Positions 1-11,804 of a stretch of DNA of 64,000 nt are shown piece after piece. The notes under the pieces are model-generated. The model had not been told where the DNA came from. It made no database searches and worked only from the letters and a program-made list of their open reading frames with translations. Origin of the DNA: JADKAV01 sp041393775 (lineage in GTDB: Bacteria; Actinomycetota; Actinomycetes; S36-B12; UBA10799); assembly GCA_041393775.1 (NCBI GenBank), contig JAWKJM010000009.1:1-64000 (forward strand), written 5' to 3'. How positions within the stretch are numbered: the stretch's first letter is position 1; each line of letters begins with the position of its first letter. A program made the position numbers and the translations under genes.

Positions 1-970
1 GGTGTTCGACCGCGAAGAGGACGACGAACTGCCCGGCGGAGTCAACCAACTGGTACGGGTCTACGTGGCGCAGAAGCGCAAGATCACGCAGGGCGACAAG
101 CTCGCCGGCCGCCACGGCAACAAGGGTGTCATCGCGAAGATCCTGCCGGTCGAGGACATGCCGTTCATGGAGGACGGCACCCCGGTCGACATCGTCTTGA
201 ACCCGCTGGGTGTGCCAGGCCGGATGAACGTCGGCCAGGTGCTGGAGACGCACCTCGGGTGGGTCGCCCACCAGGGCTGGAACGTCATCGGTGATCCCGA
301 ATGGGCGAAGGACCTGCCGGAGCAGGCTCGTTCGGCGCCACCGAGGACCCGGGTCGCTTCGCCGGTGTTCGACGGTGTCGAGGAGTCTGAGATCGGTGGT
401 CTGCTGGAGTCCACGCTGGTCGACGGCGACAGCGAGCGACTGGTCAACAGCGAGTCGAAGGCCCGCTTGTTCGACGGCCGCTCCGGGGAGCCGTTCCCGG
501 ACCCGATCTCCGTCGGCTACGTGTACATCCTCAAGTTGCTGCACCTCGTGGATGACAAGATCCACGCCCGGTCCACCGGCCCGTACTCGATGATCACCCA
601 GCAGCCGCTGGGCGGTAAGGCGCAGTTCGGAGGTCAGCGGTTCGGCGAGATGGAGGTGTGGGCCCTGGAGGCCTACGGTGCCGCCTATGCGCTGCAGGAG
701 TTGCTGACGATCAAGTCCGACGACGTGCTCGGCCGGGTGAAGGTGTACGAGGCGATCGTCAAGGGCGAGAACATCCCCGAGCCGGGCATTCCGGAGTCGT
801 TCAAGGTGCTCGTCAAGGAGATGCAGTCGTTGTGCCTGAATGTCGAGGTGCTGGCCGGCGATGGCTCGGCGATCGACATGAAGGACACCGACGACGAGTA
901 CTTCCGGGCGGCCGAGGAATTGGGTATCGACCTGTCGCGGCGTGAGCCGAGCAGCGTCGAAGAGGTCTGA
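1..970 (+). CDS. rpoB: RNA polymerase beta subunit, C-terminal part (truncated by window edge)
   Basis: The frame is open from the left edge, so only the last ~322 residues of a ~1,150-residue protein are present and the true start lies outside. The segment carries signature RpoB C-terminal motifs: GDKLAGRHGNKGV in the active-centre and switch region, then GGKAQFGGQRFGEMEVWALE, the clamp-anchoring block that contacts beta'. The protein forms the catalytic core of RNA polymerase with RpoC. It is followed 66 bp later by rpoC on the same strand, the usual rpoBC operon order. The tail ends in a short acidic stretch. Identification is certain. Confidence 0.99.
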   Translation, partial: VFDREEDDELPGGVNQLVRVYVAQKRKITQGDKLAGRHGNKGVIAKILPVEDMPFMEDGTPVDIVLNPLGVPGRMNVGQVLETHLGWVAHQGWNVIGDPEWAKDLPEQARSAPPRTRVASPVFDGVEESEIGGLLESTLVDGDSERLVNSESKARLFDGRSGEPFPDPISVGYVYILKLLHLVDDKIHARSTGPYSMITQQPLGGKAQFGGQRFGEMEVWALEAYGAAYALQELLTIKSDDVLGRVKVYEAIVKGENIPEPGIPESFKVLVKEMQSLCLNVEVLAGDGSAIDMKDTDDEYFRAAEELGIDLSRREPSSVEEV

Positions 971-1036
971 CGGACCGAGGCAGTCAACTGCAAACAAGCC
1001 ATACAGTCCACTAACGAGACAGCGAAGGACCACCAC

Positions 1037-4873
<3,837 letters not shown>

Positions 4874-4882
4874 AGCCGTCCC

Positions 4883-4921
4883 AACGGTGCCCCCGGTCCA
4901 ATGCGGATCGGGGGCACCGTT
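4883..4921 (+). terminator. Intrinsic terminator of rpoBC
   Basis: Perfect 13-bp inverted repeat (AACGGTGCCCCCG and its complement) around a 13-nt loop, beginning 10 bp after the rpoC stop. No long T-run follows, as is common for actinobacterial terminators. Confidence 0.85.
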
Positions 4922-4954
4922 GTGTCCAGTCGCTGAGCGGCGACCGCCGACGCC

Positions 4955-5070
4955 TTTGTGACGAAGGTGCGGGTGCTGGTCAGGCGTTGTGAGGAAGGTG
5001 CTGGCCTCGCGCGGTGTGAACCGCGCACCTTCGTGGCACACCGTGCTTGGGGCCCGCACTTTCGTCACAA
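4955..5070. repeat. Family A four-armed intergenic repeat, copy 1
   Basis: Four related ~18-bp arms lie between the convergent rpoC and MMPL genes. Two are forward (4955-4973 and 4986-5001, TTTGTGACGAAGGTGC-like) and two reverse (5023-5039 and 5053-5070, CCCGCACTTTCGTCACAA-like), nested as F-F-R-R. A smaller hairpin GCGCGG/CCGCGC sits in the centre. The outer arms contain perfect 10-bp complements TTGTGACGAA/TTCGTCACAA. Related copies lie at 45338-45454 and 56638-56752. Confidence 0.85.
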
Positions 5071-5169
5071 CAGGTCCGCACGCCGACCGTAAAGCAGGCC
5101 CCGCCAGCGGCGGTCAGGCCAGACGGTGGCGGCCCGCAGGCAGGCACACACGCCACCGCTCATACGCCG

Positions 5170-7479
5170 CTACTTCGCGCCTGCCAGTACCGGGTCGTCG
5201 TCGACGATCTCGTCGGAGGAACCCTCGGCTTCCATGTGGACCTCCGGCAAGAACCCGAGCCACTTCGGAAGCCACCAAGTGGGAGGCCCGATCCAGCTGA
5301 TCAGGCTGGGGACCAGGATCAACCGGATGATGAAGGCGTCGACCAGCACGGCAGTGGCCAGGCCCACACCGAACAACTTGATCGTGTCCTCGGGGGTCGG
5401 GATGAACGCCAGGAACACGCTGGACATGATGGCGGCGGCGATCGCCACCACCCTGCCCGACCCGGCGAGCCCGCGCCGCACCGACAACTGGTTGTCCTTC
5501 GTGTGGGCCCATTCCTCATGCATCCGGCTGACCAGGAAAACCTGGTAGTCCATGGACAGGCCGAACAGGATGGCGAACACCATGATCGGCAGGAACGGCA
5601 GGATGGGTCCGGTGGCTGTGACGCCGATCAGGCTCGCGCCCCAGCCCCATTGGAAGATGGCGACCGTGACACCCAACGCGGCACCCAGGCTCAACAACGA
5701 CGTCACTGCGCCGATGAGCGGCACGATCAGGGATCGGAAGAGTACCGTCAGCGCGAGGAAACCGAGGCCGACCACCACCGCCAGGAAGACGGGCAGTGCG
5801 TCCCTGAGGACTGTTGTGAAGTCGTTGGTGACAGCGGTGGAGCCCCCGACGTAGGCCCGCATGGTTGTTCCCTCTTCGGCCTTGGGAATCGTGTCCTCGC
5901 GCAATCGGGTGAGCAACTCATCCGTGGCCGGGTCCTGGGGGCTCGTCGTCGGGACCACCTGGATCGCCGTGATCGTCTGGTGGGGGGTGACCGAGATGGG
6001 GACCATGTCGACGGTGGGGATCGTGCGCGCGACGCCGTCCGTGTCGTTGAGGGCCACGATGATGTCGCGAAGGGCGTCCTCGTCGAGCGCCGATGGTAGT
6101 TGCACCGCGACATAGAAAGGCCCGTTCGCGCCCGGACCGAAGCCTTCGGCCGTCAGGTCGTATGCGATCCGCGACGGACTCCCGGCAGGCTGACCGCTGT
6201 CGTCGGGGAAGCCGAGCCGAATGCTGAAGTAGGGGATGGCCAGGCACATGACCAGCGCGGCGGCCGCTACGGTGTACAGCCAGGGCCGCTTCTGCAACTG
6301 CCGCCCGTAGTGGGCCCAGGCGCCTCCCTCAGGGTGCCACTCCTTCTTCTTGCGCGCCCACGGCATACGCAGCCCGAGCGCCTTGTCGCCCAGCAGCGAC
6401 AGCAGCGCCGGGAGCAGCCAGACCGCCGAGAGCATCACCATGGCCACCGTCAGCGATGCAGCAACGGCCAGGCCGTTGAAGAAGCCGATGCCGAGCACGA
6501 ACAGGCCCAGCAGAGCGATGATCACGGTGGTGCCCGCGAACTGGACGGCGCGGCCAGCGGTGTTCACCGACTCCAGCGCCGCGTCCTTCGGGGGATGTCC
6601 GGCCATGTTGGCCTGCCGGAAACGGTTGAGGATGAACAGCGCGTAGTCGATGCCGACACCGAGGCCGATCATCGCCGCAAGCGTCGGGGCGAAGGTGGCG
6701 ACGGTGAAGAAGCTGGCAGTGAATGTGACCAGGGACAGCCCTGCACCGAGGCCGAAGACCGCGGTGACGATCGGGAGTCCGGCGGCCACAACGGATCCGA
6801 AGGCAACCAGCAGGATGACGATCGCGACCAGGATGCCGATCGCCTCACCGCTGGGCGGTTCCTGTCCTGCGAAGGCGAGTACCTGTCCATTGGCGCCGAT
6901 GGTCACGTCGTTCTGGCCGTTCGTCGCTTCAACGTCGTCGATGATGGTACTGGCGGTTTCGGAGGGCACATCGGTCACACTGTCGAACACGATCGTGGCG
7001 TAGGCGACCTTCTTGTCCTCGCTGATCGGCGATGTCGCGACCGCTGCGGCCGCTTTCGCCTTGTCGATCTTGGCCTGGATCTCCGGCGGAGGTTGTGGGG
7101 CGTCGGGGTCGGCTTTCTGCTGTTCGGGGCACGACGGGCCGTACGTCTGGCCATAAGGGGACGTCACACATGCAACGCCGGGAAGCCCAGCGAACTTCTC
7201 CATCAGCGGGGTGACGGTCTGCTTGACAGTGGAGTCCTCCACGGTGCCGCTCTGGACGCCCCAGACGAGATTGGCACTCGCTCCAGAGGACGCACTGGCG
7301 CCGGCGGTCTCGGCCAGCAGGTTCTGGGCGACCTGGGACTCGGTGCCCGGCAGCTCGAAGGAGTCCTTGAGCTCGCCGCCGAACCGGCCGCCGAGGACGC
7401 CGATGACCACCAGTAGGAGGAACCACGAGATGATCGCAATGACCGGTTTGCGCACTGCCCATCGTGCAAGGTATCCCAT
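5170..7479 (-). CDS. MMPL/RND-family membrane transporter
   Basis: 769-residue polytopic membrane protein of the MMPL branch of the RND superfamily, predicted to move lipids or hydrophobic compounds using the proton gradient. One N-terminal membrane helix is followed by a large extracytoplasmic loop, a helix bundle, a second loop and a second bundle (about 12 helices). Both halves keep the proton-relay-type motif: GLGVGIDYALFILNRFR in the first and GLSMDYQVFLVSRMHEEW in the second. I chose ATG 7479 (MGYLARWAVRKP) because TGAGGAGACCC precedes it; the frame stays open further upstream. The cargo cannot be told from sequence. It lies 68 bp downstream of the mutarotase-like gene. Confidence 0.9.
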   Translation of the reverse strand: MGYLARWAVRKPVIAIISWFLLLVVIGVLGGRFGGELKDSFELPGTESQVAQNLLAETAGASASSGASANLVWGVQSGTVEDSTVKQTVTPLMEKFAGLPGVACVTSPYGQTYGPSCPEQQKADPDAPQPPPEIQAKIDKAKAAAAVATSPISEDKKVAYATIVFDSVTDVPSETASTIIDDVEATNGQNDVTIGANGQVLAFAGQEPPSGEAIGILVAIVILLVAFGSVVAAGLPIVTAVFGLGAGLSLVTFTASFFTVATFAPTLAAMIGLGVGIDYALFILNRFRQANMAGHPPKDAALESVNTAGRAVQFAGTTVIIALLGLFVLGIGFFNGLAVAASLTVAMVMLSAVWLLPALLSLLGDKALGLRMPWARKKKEWHPEGGAWAHYGRQLQKRPWLYTVAAAALVMCLAIPYFSIRLGFPDDSGQPAGSPSRIAYDLTAEGFGPGANGPFYVAVQLPSALDEDALRDIIVALNDTDGVARTIPTVDMVPISVTPHQTITAIQVVPTTSPQDPATDELLTRLREDTIPKAEEGTTMRAYVGGSTAVTNDFTTVLRDALPVFLAVVVGLGFLALTVLFRSLIVPLIGAVTSLLSLGAALGVTVAIFQWGWGASLIGVTATGPILPFLPIMVFAILFGLSMDYQVFLVSRMHEEWAHTKDNQLSVRRGLAGSGRVVAIAAAIMSSVFLAFIPTPEDTIKLFGVGLATAVLVDAFIIRLILVPSLISWIGPPTWWLPKWLGFLPEVHMEAEGSSDEIVDDDPVLAGAK

Positions 7480-7547
7480 GGGTCTCCTCAGATCAGATGC
7501 ATCAACGGTAGCAATCTGAGGACGCTGGGCCGGGTGGCGGTTGCCGG

Positions 7548-8456
7548 CTATGCCACCTCGATCTGCCATCTGGACTTGGACTGCTGGCCGCCGGGCAGAA
7601 CGGTCCAGCCGGCATCGATGCCGCTTGCCTGCAGGTGTACCGCATCCGTGGCGCATGTGTACGGCTCGATCGCGACCGCATCCCGCGTCGCCGGGGTGAA
7701 GAGCACGTAGTCACGGAAGCCGGGGTCGCTGGCGATCGTCACCGACGAGGCCCACGAGGACAACGTGGCACGCGGGGACAGCGCGCTGGCAGGGGGAAGC
7801 CCGGTCAGCACGTCATCGAGGTGCTGGGCACCCAGGCCGCGGGCCTGCGTGAAGTCCAGGGCGGGGGGTACTGGTGTCAGTTCGCCCGTGGGGATCATGT
7901 TGTCGAGGGTCCACGCCCGGGTGGCGTCGCACTGCAACTGCCACTGGTCGCATTCCCCCGGGACGCGCAAATAGGGGTGGAACCCGAGGCCGTAGGGCAG
8001 CGGCTCGTGGTCGGCAGCGAAGACCACCGAAGTCACGACCAGGCGTTTGGGCTCGACCTGGTACGTCACCCGGATACCAGCGTCCGCCGGCCACGCGCCG
8101 GCGTGGGCTGGTGCATCCTTGGACAACACGAATTCGGCGGTCACTTCGTCGGGCTGTTGATTGAGCACCCGCCAGCGCGCGTAGGCGGCGAATCCGTGGA
8201 TGCTCGCGCCGGTCGACTCCTCGTTCATCGGCAGGCGGTAGGTCGAGCCCTCCCACTCGAACGAGGCGTGGGCGATCCGGTTGGGCCAGGGGAACAGGAT
8301 CGGGATGCCGCTGTGGGTGGGACTGCCATGGGGAAACAGGTCTGGAGCCTGGTGCAGGTAGTCGAACCCGTCGACGGTCAACGAGTAGCAGTTGAATCCG
8401 AGCCCGGGGAGGATCCGGGCCTTCGTTGTGCCGGCGCGGATGGCGATCTCGGTCAT
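7548..8456 (-). CDS. Aldose 1-epimerase (mutarotase)-like protein
   Basis: 302 residues with the galactose-mutarotase fold signature: GIPILFPWPNRI near residue 60, a STGASIHGFA block supplying a conserved His, GLGFHPYLRVPG in the middle, and a terminal region with AIEPYTCATDAVH. Members interconvert alpha and beta anomers of hexoses or hexose-6-phosphates. The ATG overlaps the stop of the upstream gene by 4 bp (ATGA), so the two are translationally coupled. Exact sugar substrate is not inferable. Confidence 0.82.
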   Translation of the reverse strand: MTEIAIRAGTTKARILPGLGFNCYSLTVDGFDYLHQAPDLFPHGSPTHSGIPILFPWPNRIAHASFEWEGSTYRLPMNEESTGASIHGFAAYARWRVLNQQPDEVTAEFVLSKDAPAHAGAWPADAGIRVTYQVEPKRLVVTSVVFAADHEPLPYGLGFHPYLRVPGECDQWQLQCDATRAWTLDNMIPTGELTPVPPALDFTQARGLGAQHLDDVLTGLPPASALSPRATLSSWASSVTIASDPGFRDYVLFTPATRDAVAIEPYTCATDAVHLQASGIDAGWTVLPGGQQSKSRWQIEVA

Positions 8457-8980
8457 GCGGCGACCAGGGTGGCCAGAACCGCCAGATCTGCGTCCTGCCA
8501 GGGATCGACGTGCACCGCACTCACCAAGCGGGTGACCGTGCCGTCCGGTTCGGCCTCGACCCATGCCGCCCGGTGCTCGAGTCCCAACTCGGGAAGACCC
8601 GGCAGCCAGATCACGCCGGAGGCGGCGTCCTCGATCTCGGGCAGTGAGGAGGTCGTCTCCGATGGTGGGTGCAGGATGAACAGGGCTGAGGGCCGGGGGT
8701 CGGCCAGCGAACCCGGTTCCGGGGCGTCCTTGCCGAGCACGGGACCGGCACTGGCCATCACGCCAACCGCATGCGTGTCACCCACGGCGGGTTTGTGGTC
8801 AGTGGCCCTGAACACGGTTGTGGTCTGGAGCAGGCCGGGAACGGCCGCGATCCGCACGGCCCACGCCAGGACCTGCGACCATTCCCACGTGGAATCCGGC
8901 CAGCGGCCGTGCAGGAGGAACCCGGCCAGACTCAAGTCTCGTCGGTGGAACGCGGACACCTCAACGGGTTGCTTGTTCAT
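8453..8980 (-). CDS. Uncharacterised 175-residue protein
   Basis: I do not recognise a family. The protein is soluble, Ala/Pro-rich, with no signal peptide or membrane helix, and contains a WLPGLPELGLEHRAAWVEAE stretch and an Ala-rich C-terminal helix. ATG 8980 is preceded by GGAGG at 5-nt spacing; a GTG two codons upstream overlaps that ribosome site and is less likely. Its stop overlaps the mutarotase-like ATG, suggesting a functional link in sugar metabolism, but this is inference only. Confidence 0.65.
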   Translation of the reverse strand: MNKQPVEVSAFHRRDLSLAGFLLHGRWPDSTWEWSQVLAWAVRIAAVPGLLQTTTVFRATDHKPAVGDTHAVGVMASAGPVLGKDAPEPGSLADPRPSALFILHPPSETTSSLPEIEDAASGVIWLPGLPELGLEHRAAWVEAEPDGTVTRLVSAVHVDPWQDADLAVLATLVAA

Positions 8981-9040
8981 GCTCACCTCCGCTGCTTGCT
9001 GGCGAGGTTACGCCTGAGTGAACCGATTTATCCAGCCACC

Positions 9041-9067
9041 GCGCGGTGCTGTCGGTCGGCACCGCGC
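9041..9067 (-). terminator. Hairpin terminator after the SDR gene
   Basis: Perfect 9-bp stem GCGCGGTGC/GCACCGCGC with a 9-nt loop, immediately downstream of the minus-strand SDR gene, separating it from the 8980-5170 gene run. Confidence 0.6.
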
Positions 9068-9072
9068 ACGAG

Positions 9073-9855
9073 TCACCCGGCCAGGCTCGGACCCATGATG
9101 TCGAAACCGCCATCGCAGGTCAGCGTGGTCCCGGTGATGTAGTCGCCTGCGGGGGAGAAGAGGAAGGCGGTCATAGCGGCCACCTCGTCCGCGGTCTGCA
9201 GCCTGCCGGCAGGTAGGCCCGCGGAAACCTGTTCGGGGGACAGGCCGTAGCGCTGCCAGGCCTCGGTGTGGACGATGCCGGGGGCCAGCGCCACCGCCCG
9301 GATGCCCAGCCTGCCCCATTCGGCTGCCCAGTTGCGGGTCAGCGACTCCATTCCTGCCCTAGCGGCCGACGAGTGTGCCATCAGCGGCATCCCGCGGTGG
9401 GGGGTCATCGTGATCGAGACGATCTTGCCGTACCCGGCCGGGATGAAGAACCGGTTGGCGATCCTGGTGGTGAGGTACCAGGGGGCATCGAGGTTCAAAC
9501 GGGTGACGGCCCGGAAGCCCTTGTACGTGATGTCCTGCGCCTGCGACACGAACTGCCCGCCCGCGTTGTTCATCAAGAAGTCGCAGGACTCGATGGTCGC
9601 CAGCATCGCGTCGACCTGATCGGGTTCACGCAGGTCGGCGGTGGCCGGGATGATCAGGTCAGGGTTGTGCTCGGCAGTCAGGGCCAGCGCCTCCGGCCGC
9701 CGGCCCACGATGTTCACCCGCGCCCCGAGGTCGGCCAGCAGACGGGCGGTGGCCGCGCCGATGCCCGAGCCGCCGCCGGTGACCACTGCCGAACGGCCGG
9801 CAAGACAGCCAGGGGCGAACACGGACAGCGCGTCGGGTGCGGTGGGGACGGTCAT
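9073..9855 (-). CDS. SDR-family oxidoreductase, enoyl-CoA-reductase-like, atypical active site
   Basis: 260-residue short-chain dehydrogenase. It has the Rossmann dinucleotide motif TGGGSGIG (residues ~26-33), MNNAGG, and a C-terminal GTTLTCDGGFD block. The usual catalytic YxxxK is replaced by HSSAARAGM, so neither Tyr nor Lys is present. As I recall, the same HSGAARAG-type sequence occurs in peroxisomal trans-2-enoyl-CoA reductase and relatives, so a CoA-ester reductase is more likely than an alcohol dehydrogenase. The start ATG has TAGATT exactly 6 nt upstream and no ribosome site, indicating a leaderless mRNA. Confidence 0.82.
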   Translation of the reverse strand: MTVPTAPDALSVFAPGCLAGRSAVVTGGGSGIGAATARLLADLGARVNIVGRRPEALALTAEHNPDLIIPATADLREPDQVDAMLATIESCDFLMNNAGGQFVSQAQDITYKGFRAVTRLNLDAPWYLTTRIANRFFIPAGYGKIVSITMTPHRGMPLMAHSSAARAGMESLTRNWAAEWGRLGIRAVALAPGIVHTEAWQRYGLSPEQVSAGLPAGRLQTADEVAAMTAFLFSPAGDYITGTTLTCDGGFDIMGPSLAG

Positions 9856-9861
9856 ACGAGG

Positions 9862-9867
9862 AATCTA
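9862..9867 (-). promoter_or_regulatory. -10 box of leaderless SDR transcript
   Basis: TAGATT on the minus strand, 6 nt before ATG 9855; the predicted first transcribed base is the A of ATG. Confidence 0.5.
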
Positions 9868-9876
9868 CCGCCGGGA

Positions 9877-10887
9877 CTACTGGTTCAGGACACGCCCGTA
9901 GTAGACCTTGTCGGTGTACACGCGCTCGAGGCTGACCACGCGGCCCGTGCGCGGGGCATGCCACATCATCCCGTTGCCGGCATAGATCCCGACGTGTCCG
10001 ATGAAGTTGTCCGCGTAGTTGTAGAAGAACACGAGGTCGCCGGGTTTGGCCTCCGCGGCACTGATCTTGCGGGACTTGTTGTACTGCCAGACCGTGTAGG
10101 CCCCGCCGAGGTCGATCCCGACCTGCTCGTAGACCCACTGGGTGTAGCTGCTGCAGTTGAAGCCCTGCTCCGGGGAGTAGCCGGTGGCCACATAAGGCAC
10201 CCCTGCTTGCGATGCGGCCACCTTCAGCACTTTGGCCGCAGTCGCCGAACTGGGGGCAGGCAGCGTGGCGCTGCTCGGAGCCGGTGCAGGCGCGAGGGCC
10301 GGTGGTGTGAACTTCACCTTGCCGACCTTGCGCCAGGTCTTGGCGTCGGTGATGCCCGTGACAGGCAGCTTCGCCGCGGTCTGCAGCGCTTGCACGAAGG
10401 ACTTGGTGATCGGTCCGTAATACCCGCTCTGCGGTTGCACGCCGAGCTGCTGCTGCAGGAACAGGACCGCGGCCCCGCGGTCGCCTTCCTGCAACGTCAT
10501 GGCCGTCATCGCCTTGGTTGCGGACTTGGCGCGCTTGGCCTTGCGGGCCTGCTTGCGCTTAAGCGCCTTCTTGGCCTGCCTGGCCTGCTTGGCCTTCTTC
10601 GCCTGCTTGCGGGTCATGGTGGCCTTGCTGCCCAGGGACGCCCAGGTCAGCGGGCCGACCACCCCTGTTGCGGGGATGTCATGCGTGCGCTGGTATTTTT
10701 TGACAGCCTTGAGGGTCAGGGGCCCGAAGAACCCGGAGTGCGGAGTGACGCCCAGCGCTCTTTGGACACGTTTGACGGCTTTGTGCTGCATCCCGGAGGT
10801 CAGAATCGGCTGATTCTGGGCAAATGCGGGTGCTGCGGGCACGATCAGTGCGCAAAGCACCACGCCGGTGGTCGCCGTACGTCTCAT
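9877..10887 (-). CDS. Secreted NlpC/P60 peptidoglycan hydrolase with two peptidoglycan-binding domains
   Basis: 336 residues. Signal peptide 1-23 (MRRTATTGVV...AFA); PG_binding_1 domain ~25-86; Lys/Arg/Ala-rich linker ~90-127; second PG_binding_1 ~131-188; Pro/Ala/Ser linker; NlpC/P60 endopeptidase ~215-336 with catalytic Cys245 (FNCSSYTQW), His298 (GHVGIYAG) and third residue His310. It probably cleaves peptide stems of peptidoglycan outside the membrane. The basic linker could bind anionic wall polymers. Start ATG 10887 has GGGAGG 5 nt upstream. It is divergent from ideR. Confidence 0.92.
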   Translation of the reverse strand: MRRTATTGVVLCALIVPAAPAFAQNQPILTSGMQHKAVKRVQRALGVTPHSGFFGPLTLKAVKKYQRTHDIPATGVVGPLTWASLGSKATMTRKQAKKAKQARQAKKALKRKQARKAKRAKSATKAMTAMTLQEGDRGAAVLFLQQQLGVQPQSGYYGPITKSFVQALQTAAKLPVTGITDAKTWRKVGKVKFTPPALAPAPAPSSATLPAPSSATAAKVLKVAASQAGVPYVATGYSPEQGFNCSSYTQWVYEQVGIDLGGAYTVWQYNKSRKISAAEAKPGDLVFFYNYADNFIGHVGIYAGNGMMWHAPRTGRVVSLERVYTDKVYYGRVLNQ

Positions 10888-11111
10888 GTACACCTCCCCA
10901 AACGCTGTCGTTCTGATCGACCTCTCATCACCGGAAGTCAAGCGACACGCCTGTAATTTCACGTAACAGTTATGTCACGCTAGCGGAAACCCGTAGCTGG
11001 TTGCCACCGGGTGCCGGGTTTGCCAACCGTCGCCAGTGATTTCACCGGAAATCGGAGCGGGACCGATGGACCCGCGCTTGCATGCGACTGCCGGTGGGGG
11101 AGAATGACCCG

Positions 11112-11804
11112 GTGAGCGGCGAGCTGATCGATACCACCGAGATGTACCTGCGAACGGTCTACGAGTTGGAAGAAGAGGGCACGGTCCCGCTGCGGGCACG
11201 CATCGCTGAGCGGCTCGGTCAATCCGGCCCGACCGTGTCGCAGACGGTTGCCCGCATGGAGCGAGACGGTCTCGTCGTGGTCTCCGGAGACCGGCACCTG
11301 GAACTGACTGCCGCCGGCCGGGCCTATGCAATGTCCGTCATGCGCAAGCACCGCCTCGCCGAGTGCCTGCTGGTCAACGTGATCGGCTTACCCTGGGAGG
11401 AAGTCCACGCCGAGGCCTGCCGCTGGGAGCACGTCATGAGTGAGGCGGTGGAGAAGCGGATCTGGGACCTGCTGGACCAACCCACCACGTCTCCCTATGG
11501 CAATCCCATCCCCGGCCTGGCCGACCTGGGCGCCGATGTCGATGCGGACGTCACCGCGTCGCCCGCGCTCAGCGAGGTCGCGGCAGGTCTGGGGGACACC
11601 TCCATACGGGTGCTGATCCGGCGCATCGATGAGCCGTTGCAGACTGAGCAGGCGGTGATGGCCTCATTACGCCGCTCCGGGGCCATCCCCGGATCCACGG
11701 TGAAGGTGAGCCGCTCGCCCGGCGGGCTGTTGATGGGCAGTGGCGGCGAATACGCCGAACTGCCGCTGGCCGTGGCCGAGCACATCACCGTCGACCCTGT
11801 CTGA
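11112..11804 (+). CDS. ideR: Iron-dependent regulator, DtxR/IdeR family
   Basis: 230 residues, close in length and sequence to mycobacterial IdeR. N-terminal winged helix (TEMYLRTVYELEEEG ... SGPTVSQTVARMERDGL), dimerisation domain with both metal sites intact (site 1: His80, Glu84, His99; site 2: Met11, Cys103, Glu106, His107), and a C-terminal SH3-like domain from ~150. With Fe(II) bound it represses iron uptake and siderophore genes. GTG 11112 matches the IdeR N-terminus; a GAGAAT -10-like box lies 6 nt upstream. The stop overlaps the photolyase ATG by one base. No classical IdeR box was seen in this window. Confidence 0.95.
   Translation: MSGELIDTTEMYLRTVYELEEEGTVPLRARIAERLGQSGPTVSQTVARMERDGLVVVSGDRHLELTAAGRAYAMSVMRKHRLAECLLVNVIGLPWEEVHAEACRWEHVMSEAVEKRIWDLLDQPTTSPYGNPIPGLADLGADVDADVTASPALSEVAAGLGDTSIRVLIRRIDEPLQTEQAVMASLRRSGAIPGSTVKVSRSPGGLLMGSGGEYAELPLAVAEHITVDPV

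Noticed and set aside
5047..7416. Long plus-strand frames opposite the MMPL gene, rich in Asp, Arg, Gly and His
   Set aside because: Typical antisense shadows of a high-GC gene; the minus strand encodes a clear transporter.
10888..11111. Possible cyclic-di-AMP (ydaO-type) riboswitch upstream of the NlpC/P60 gene, as seen for some actinobacterial wall hydrolases
   Set aside because: The conserved riboswitch core motifs were not found in this 224-bp divergent space.
10888..11111. IdeR operator near ideR
   Set aside because: No sequence close to the TWAGGTWAGSCTWACCTWA box was seen.
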